Of a stretch of DNA of 64,000 bases, positions 59,474 to 64,000 are shown in pieces. The stretch covers positions 124,001 through 188,000 of the forward strand of contig NZ_AYZR01000004.1 of NCBI RefSeq assembly GCF_001436555.1, in the 5' to 3' direction. Both the position numbers and the translations under genes were made by a program. Source of the DNA: Lentilactobacillus senioris DSM 24302 = JCM 17472. Lineage in GTDB: Bacteria; Bacillota; Bacilli; Lactobacillales; Lactobacillaceae. Under the pieces are notes generated by a model. That model was not told the DNA's origin. It did not search any database and saw only the letters and a program-made list of their open reading frames with translations. The stretch's first letter is position 1; every line of letters begins with the position of its first letter.

Positions 59474-59938
59474 AATTTAACCTCTTATTATAGATAGTTC
59501 TGACTTTATTTTACCATAAAATAAAAACTAATATTTTAGCGTCATTAAGTTGATTATAAATTTCAAAACGAATATTAATTTCTTAGACATACTTACTAGT
59601 AACCAATAAGTCTCCCCAAATTAGTCGATGTTTATTCAAAAATAATAAAAGCATCCTTAATTAGGATGCCCTTACACGATAATATAGATAGTTTTTAGTT
59701 ACCTGTAACTTTTCAGTTGTTACACATCAAGTCGCAGTTAACTTACCCCTTTTATAACATGTTTGGTTTATCATTAACAGATTTTAATAATCCATTATTT
59801 AAGATTACCGCAAAAAAACTGCCTCATCTAAGCTACTATAACTATGATAGTAAGTTAAACCATAACATTACTTATGGATATATATCCACTATTCCATAAT
59901 TATGCGGTTCAAAAACTTAATTGTCAAATCATTTAAAT
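59474..59938. other. AT-rich spacer between rpsR and gdpP
   Basis: About 460 bp without a credible gene, in a place where lactobacilli usually have little. It contains a hairpin GCATCCT-TAA-TTAGGATGC (59651-59669) and short dyads. Short ORFs on plus lack ribosome binding sites. It may hold the gdpP promoter or decayed sequence. Confidence 0.4.
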
Positions 59939-59977
59939 AAAAAAGAACTTATTTGAGAATTCAAATAAGTTCTTTTT
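59939..59977 (-). terminator. Terminator of the rpsF-ssb-rpsR operon
   Basis: AAAAGAACTTATTTGA / TCAAATAAGTTCTTTTT, 14-bp perfect arms. Confidence 0.9.
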
Positions 59978-59991
59978 GTTACGCTATTAGC

Positions 59992-60228
59992 TTAGTCTTC
60001 AGCAACGAAAGGCATAAGTCCCATGATACGGGAACGCTTGATTGCTACGGTAAGCTTACGTTGGTTTTTAGCACTAGTACCAGTAACACGACGAGGTAAA
60101 ATCTTGCCTCGTTCTGATACGAAACGCTTCAATAAATCAGTATCTTTGTAGTCGATGTATTCGATGTGGTTAGCAGCGATAAAATCAACTTTACGACGGC
60201 GACGGCCGCCACGTCTTTGTTGAGCCAT
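59992..60228 (-). CDS. rpsR: 30S ribosomal protein S18
   Basis: 78 residues: basic N-terminus ([16 protein letters not shown]), then [27 protein letters not shown] and [21 protein letters not shown], all S18 hallmarks. It has no zinc-ligand cysteines. It binds S6 and 16S rRNA in the 30S platform. Third gene of the rpsF-ssb-rpsR operon. Confidence 0.96.
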   Translation of the reverse strand: MAQQRRGGRRRRKVDFIAANHIEYIDYKDTDLLKRFVSERGKILPRRVTGTSAKNQRKLTVAIKRSRIMGLMPFVAED

Positions 60229-60260
60229 GTTTTATTTCCTCCTTACGTTATTATCGTCCC

Positions 60261-60800
60261 TTAGAACGGTAAATCATCGTCGGAAATGTCGATTGAGTCA
60301 CCATTATTGGCAAAAGGATCAGCAGCGTTATTGTTGGTGTTATTAGAGTTGTTACTCCCACCACCATTATTCTGTGAACCGCCAAATGGATTATCAAACG
60401 GATTTCCGCTTGTCGTAGGAGCGGACCCCGCTGGTGCCATCCCAGGATAAGCACCATTGTTGTTACCACCTTCACGGTCAGACCGTGATTGCAATAAAGC
60501 AAAGTTTTCAACAACAATTTCCGTTACGTAAACGCGATTACCTTGTTGGTTTTCATAGTTCCGGGTTTGAATCCGACCATCAATTCCAACTAGTGAACCT
60601 TTACGAACGAAGTTAGCGAAGTTTTCAGCTGATTTACGCCAGATGACGCAGTTAATGAAGTCAGCTTCCCGTTCGCCTTGTTGATTTTTAAAAGTCCGAT
60701 CAACGGCCAGTGTGAAGGTCCCAACAGCGGTCCCAGATTGGGTGTATCGTAGATCAACATCACGGGTAAGGCGTCCCGTTAAAACTGCTCGATTAAGCAT
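60261..60800 (-). CDS. ssb: Single-stranded DNA-binding protein
   Basis: 179 residues: an OB fold ([33 protein letters not shown], read in parts; [25 protein letters not shown]), a Gly/Asn-rich disordered linker (~110-168), and the acidic protein-interaction tip DDDLPF at the C-terminus. Binds ssDNA at forks and recruits repair proteins. Lies between rpsF and rpsR as in most Firmicutes. Confidence 0.96.
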   Translation of the reverse strand: MLNRAVLTGRLTRDVDLRYTQSGTAVGTFTLAVDRTFKNQQGEREADFINCVIWRKSAENFANFVRKGSLVGIDGRIQTRNYENQQGNRVYVTEIVVENFALLQSRSDREGGNNNGAYPGMAPAGSAPTTSGNPFDNPFGGSQNNGGGSNNSNNTNNNAADPFANNGDSIDISDDDLPF

Positions 60801-60832
60801 GCTGAATGCTCCTTTCTTTTATAAACAAATTT

Positions 60833-61129
60833 CTAGTTATCACGTACAACGATCATGTGACGTAAGATGTCGTCATTGATCTTTGATAGACGGTCAAATT
60901 CGTTAAGTGATTCGTCACTATCAGTAGTCATGTTAATGATGTGGTAAATACCTTCGTTGTAACCACCGATTTCGTAAGCGAAACGACGCTTAGACCAGTC
61001 TTTTGAATCGATAATCTTAGCACCATTATCAGTCAAGATCTTGTCGAAACGTTCTACTAAAGCAGTTTTAGCAGCGTCGTCCATATCTGGCCGGATGATG
61101 TAAGTGATTTCGTATTTCTTTTCTTCCAT
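60833..61129 (-). CDS. rpsF: 30S ribosomal protein S6
   Basis: 98 residues: [49 protein letters not shown] and HMIVVRDN are S6 signatures. It pairs with S18 on the 30S platform. First gene of the operon; the SD GGGAGG can be sequestered by a CTCC in the leader (61139-61178). Confidence 0.96.
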   Translation of the reverse strand: MEEKKYEITYIIRPDMDDAAKTALVERFDKILTDNGAKIIDSKDWSKRRFAYEIGGYNEGIYHIINMTTDSDESLNEFDRLSKINDDILRHMIVVRDN

Positions 61130-61138
61130 GTTTTTGCA

Positions 61139-61178
61139 CCTCCCTGTGGACTAATGGCCCCTTACTTGGGGCAAGGAG
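61139..61178 (-). promoter_or_regulatory. rpsF leader hairpin masking the Shine-Dalgarno
   Basis: On the minus strand CTCC (61178-61175) and CCCC (61171-61168) can pair with GGGG (61161-61158) and the GGAG of the SD (61143-61140). This gives a two-part stem over the rpsF ribosome binding site. S6:S18 feedback on such leaders is known in bacteria; whether this one matches that class is unproven. Confidence 0.4.
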
Positions 61179-61278
61179 AGTTCTGTTTAGACAGATACTC
61201 ACAGTTAGATATACTATCACGTTTCCGTCAAGATTACAATTGCCTTTTTCTTTGATCCCGATACTTAACTAAATACGA

Positions 61279-61312
61279 AAAAAAGAGACTATCGCGTGAT
61301 AGTCTCTTAATT
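61279..61312 (-). terminator. Terminator after gyrA
   Basis: AGAGACTATC / GATAGTCTCT around GCGT, with seven T on the minus strand. Confidence 0.88.
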
Positions 61313-61317
61313 TAATT

Positions 61318-63873
61318 CTAATCCTCGTTGTCAGATTCATTGTGTGCAATTTCGCGATCGGCCAAATTTGATACGGCATCTGCAACAGCAGTTGAAGCAT
61401 CATCAGATGCAGAAGGAGCTTTATCCTCTGCTTCAGTTTCTTTTTCAACCTTAGCCATAGTTGCTACTTTAGATTCACCGTCCATCTTGATCAAATGAAC
61501 TCCTAATGTAGCTCGACCAGTTTGAGATACCTTTTCAATTCCGAAACGAATCATAACCCCTTTATCGGTGATCAACATAATGTCTTCATCACCCTTAACG
61601 GTAGTTAAACCAGCTAATGGCCCATTCTTTTCAGTTACGTTAACGGTCTTAATTCCTTTTCCGCCACGACCCTTAATTGGGTATTCAGAAGCAGGCGTCT
61701 TCTTACCGTAACCCTTTTCTGAAATAACGAATACATCACTATCCGGCGCTAAGATATCTGAACCAACTACGTAATCGTCTTCGCGAAGGCGAATACCTCG
61801 AACCCCAGTCGCACTTCGACCCATTGTCCGAACTGCGTCAGCTCTAAAGCTAACAGCGTATCCTTGATGAGTTCCGATAATGATATTTTCATCATCGTCA
61901 GCAATTAAGACGTTGGTAACTTGGTCACCATCTTTTAGATGAATGGCCTTAAGTCCATTACTTCGGATATTTGTAAATTCAGCAACTGGCGTCTTCTTAA
62001 CGGTTCCCAAGAGAGTTGTAAAGAAGAGGTCTTTATCAACATCACTACTACGATCAGCAACGTTGATCACAGCTTGAATTTTTTCACCCGAATCAATATT
62101 AAGCAAGTTAATAATCGGAATTCCCTTAGCGGCACGACCGTATTCAGGAATTTCGTACCCTTTCATCCGGTAAACTTTTCCGGCATCGGTAAAGAAGAGC
62201 AAAATATCGTGGGTAGAGGTTGAAACCAAGTGTTCAATGAAATCGTCGTCATGAACACCCATACCTTGGACCCCACGACCACCACGATTTTGCGCCTTGA
62301 ACTCGGTAGTTGGAAGTCGTTTGATGTAGCCGTTATGAGTCAAACTAACGATTACGTCTTCTTCTTCGATCAAGTCTTCGTCTTCTAGACTAAGAACTTC
62401 TCCAACTAGTAATTCAGTTCGCCGATCATCGCCAAACTTATCTTGAATTTCCAAGAGTTCTTGGTAAATGATTTCGTTAACGCGCTCGCGACTAGCCAAA
62501 ATTTCTTTGTAGTTTTCAATGGCCTTCATCAAGTCATTGTATTCTTTTTCAACTTTTTCACGTTCCAAACCAGTCAAACGAACTAACCGCATATCTAAGA
62601 TCGCTTGAGATTGCTTATCACTTAACCCAAATTGACTCATCAATTCGTTTTTAGCAATTTCACCAGTTTGAGATCCCCGAATAATCGCAATGATGGCATC
62701 AATATGGTCTAACGCAATCCGTAAACCTTCTAAGATGTGGGCTCTAGCTTGCGCTTTCTTCAATTCGTAAGCTGTCCGGCGTTTGATAACTTCCACTTGG
62801 TGTTCCAAGTAGTAGGTCAAGATTTCTTTTAAGCTAAGCACTTGTGGCGTGCCTTTAACAATTGCCAACATGTTGAAGCTAAATGAAGTCTGCATCAAGG
62901 TTAGCTTGTAAAGGTTATTTAAGATTACTTCGGCACTAGCATCCCGGCGTACATCAATTACGATTCGCATTCCTTCTCGGTCAGACTCATCGTTAACATC
63001 AGTGATGCCTTCGATCCGTTTTTCCCGAGCTAGTTCAGCAATTCGTTCAATCAATTTAGCCTTGTTAACCATGTAAGGAATTTCGGTGGCCACGATTCTT
63101 TGCTTACCGTTAGCATCACCTTCAATTTCTACCCGCGCTCTTAAAGTAATTGAACCCTTTCCAGTTTCGTAGGCTTTTCTGATTCCAGATTTGCCCATTA
63201 CAACTCCTCCCGTTGGGAAGTCAGGTCCCGGAAGAACTTCCATTAGGTCAGCAGTGGTAGCGTCTGGATTATTCATCAAGACGTGAATAGCACTAATAAC
63301 TTCAGAAAGGTTGTGCGGTGGAATGTTAGTAGCCATCCCAACGGCAATCCCAGATGCCCCGTTGACTAACAGGTTAGGAAAACGCGCTGGTAAAACGGAT
63401 GGTTCCCGTTCAGTGCCATCATAGTTATCTTGAAAATCAATTGTATCTTTATTGATATCTCGAATCATTTCCATGGCGATTTTGCTCAACCGAGCTTCGG
63501 TATACCGCATAGCAGCAGCCCCATCACCATCGACAGACCCAAAGTTACCATGTCCATCAACTAACATATAGCGGTAACTAAATTCTTGAGCCATTCGTAC
63601 CATTGATTCGTAAACGGCAGTATCCCCATGGGGGTGATACTTACCCAAAACGTCCCCAACAATTCTGGCAGACTTTTTGTATGGTTTATCAGGGGTAACC
63701 CCTAATTCGTGCATATCATATAAAATTCGCCGGTGAACCGGTTTTAATCCATCTCGAACGTCTGGTAACGCCCGAGCAACAATAACACTCATTGCGTAGT
63801 CAAGAAATGACGTCCGCATTTTTTTAGATAAGTCAATTTCAGTAACATGACTTTCAAAATTTTCTTCGGCCAA
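61318..63873 (-). CDS. gyrA: DNA gyrase subunit A
   Basis: About 851 residues. The TTG at 63873 ([20 protein letters not shown]) follows GGAGG by 9 nt; the GTG at 63912 lies in the parS-like site and has no SD. Catalytic core: [46 protein letters not shown] with the active Tyr. The quinolone-site serine (HGDTAVYE region) is in the wild-type context. GyrA box QNRGGRG starts the C-terminal DNA-wrapping blades; the tail is acidic. It introduces negative supercoils with GyrB. Confidence 0.96.
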   Translation of the reverse strand: MAEENFESHVTEIDLSKKMRTSFLDYAMSVIVARALPDVRDGLKPVHRRILYDMHELGVTPDKPYKKSARIVGDVLGKYHPHGDTAVYESMVRMAQEFSYRYMLVDGHGNFGSVDGDGAAAMRYTEARLSKIAMEMIRDINKDTIDFQDNYDGTEREPSVLPARFPNLLVNGASGIAVGMATNIPPHNLSEVISAIHVLMNNPDATTADLMEVLPGPDFPTGGVVMGKSGIRKAYETGKGSITLRARVEIEGDANGKQRIVATEIPYMVNKAKLIERIAELAREKRIEGITDVNDESDREGMRIVIDVRRDASAEVILNNLYKLTLMQTSFSFNMLAIVKGTPQVLSLKEILTYYLEHQVEVIKRRTAYELKKAQARAHILEGLRIALDHIDAIIAIIRGSQTGEIAKNELMSQFGLSDKQSQAILDMRLVRLTGLEREKVEKEYNDLMKAIENYKEILASRERVNEIIYQELLEIQDKFGDDRRTELLVGEVLSLEDEDLIEEEDVIVSLTHNGYIKRLPTTEFKAQNRGGRGVQGMGVHDDDFIEHLVSTSTHDILLFFTDAGKVYRMKGYEIPEYGRAAKGIPIINLLNIDSGEKIQAVINVADRSSDVDKDLFFTTLLGTVKKTPVAEFTNIRSNGLKAIHLKDGDQVTNVLIADDDENIIIGTHQGYAVSFRADAVRTMGRSATGVRGIRLREDDYVVGSDILAPDSDVFVISEKGYGKKTPASEYPIKGRGGKGIKTVNVTEKNGPLAGLTTVKGDEDIMLITDKGVMIRFGIEKVSQTGRATLGVHLIKMDGESKVATMAKVEKETEAEDKAPSASDDASTAVADAVSNLADREIAHNESDNED

Positions 63874-63904
63874 GCTGTCTAACCTCCATTCTTGGTCAGG
63901 TGAT

Positions 63905-63920
63905 TGTTTCACGTGAAACT
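63905..63920. promoter_or_regulatory. parS-like centromere site
   Basis: TGTTTCACGTGAAACT differs at one position from the Firmicutes consensus TGTTnCACGTGAAACA. It sits just upstream of gyrA, in the origin-proximal zone where Spo0J/ParB sites cluster. Confidence 0.8.
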
Positions 63921-64000
63921 ACATTGGTACACTAGGATTTTTCCTAATCCTAACAGTGTTTCACAACACTAAATATCAAGGTTTTCAACAAACGTTGCGT

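Noticed and set aside
59717-59899. 60-codon plus-strand ORF between rpsR and gdpP
   Set aside because: TTG start without a ribosome binding site, no recognisable domain, and low-complexity AT-rich sequence; treated as chance.
63873-63912. GTG at 63912 as the gyrA start
   Set aside because: No SD precedes it and it lies within the parS-like palindrome. The TTG at 63873 has GGAGG 9 nt upstream and gives the family N-terminus.

Overview
The window is a bacterial chromosome segment from a low-GC Gram-positive organism, most likely a member of the Lactobacillaceae. The evidence is the block walR-walK-walH-walI-walJ-htrA-rlmH, the block gyrA/rpsF-ssb-rpsR/gdpP/rplI/dnaB, a malolactic locus (mleR/mleS/mleP), strong Shine-Dalgarno sites and frequent TTG/GTG starts. 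The gyrA-to-rlmH block is read on the minus strand, and a parS-like site lies just upstream of gyrA. The replication origin should therefore lie a few genes beyond the right edge, with the window running away from it.

Layout. 0-6.9 kb: a partial, apparently highly expressed unknown protein, a glutathione-peroxidase-like gene that lacks its catalytic segment, a TSUP exporter, the opuA glycine-betaine ABC operon, a TipAS-type MerR regulator and yaaA. 6.9-12.5 kb: a Crp/Fnr regulator beside a CHRD-like protein with an EF-hand loop, a ClC channel, a zinc-themed cluster (Zur-box-like site, 36-codon ORF, cysteine-free ribosomal protein L32, CzrA-type ArsR sensor, CadD exporter), a second CHRD-like paralogue, and a GNAT gene behind a riboswitch-like leader. 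12.9-26.5 kb: transporters, dehydrogenases, an RsgA-type GTPase with a structured leader, an LLM/F420-reductase-like pair, a PgaD/PgaC-like exopolysaccharide pair, a 298-bp MITE-like repeat and an MFS transporter. 26.7-29.1 kb: a PyrR-type leader and pyrF-pyrE-pyrD.

29.8-33.2 kb is the standout: a very AT-rich island with two divergently transcribed reverse transcriptases separated by a spacer of about 0.2 kb. The spacer carries a 12-bp inverted repeat and, on the minus strand, an ACACACA tract. Sizes and motifs fit a type 3 defence-associated reverse transcriptase system (UG3 + UG8 RTs plus an ncRNA). The island sits exactly between the ribosome binding sites of ppiB and a DUF2075 ATPase gene, so both may now depend on transcription from the island.

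34.5-39.4 kb: degV, a frameshifted GNAT gene, two small membrane proteins, an orphan AT-rich gene, and a thiol-redox cluster (two thioredoxins and an ArsR-rhodanese regulator) with a shared operator motif. 39.5-64 kb: rlmH with a DnaA-box cluster upstream, a membrane GdpD, htrA, the walRK operon, tRNA-Lys(CTT), the malolactic locus, an ECF sigma/anti-sigma pair, dnaB-rplI-gdpP, rpsR-ssb-rpsF and gyrA.

A cross-cutting observation is that several genes have a good Shine-Dalgarno but an AUU or AUC at the expected start position. The cysteine-free L32 is the clearest case. All assignments are by eye from sequence; no database search was run.
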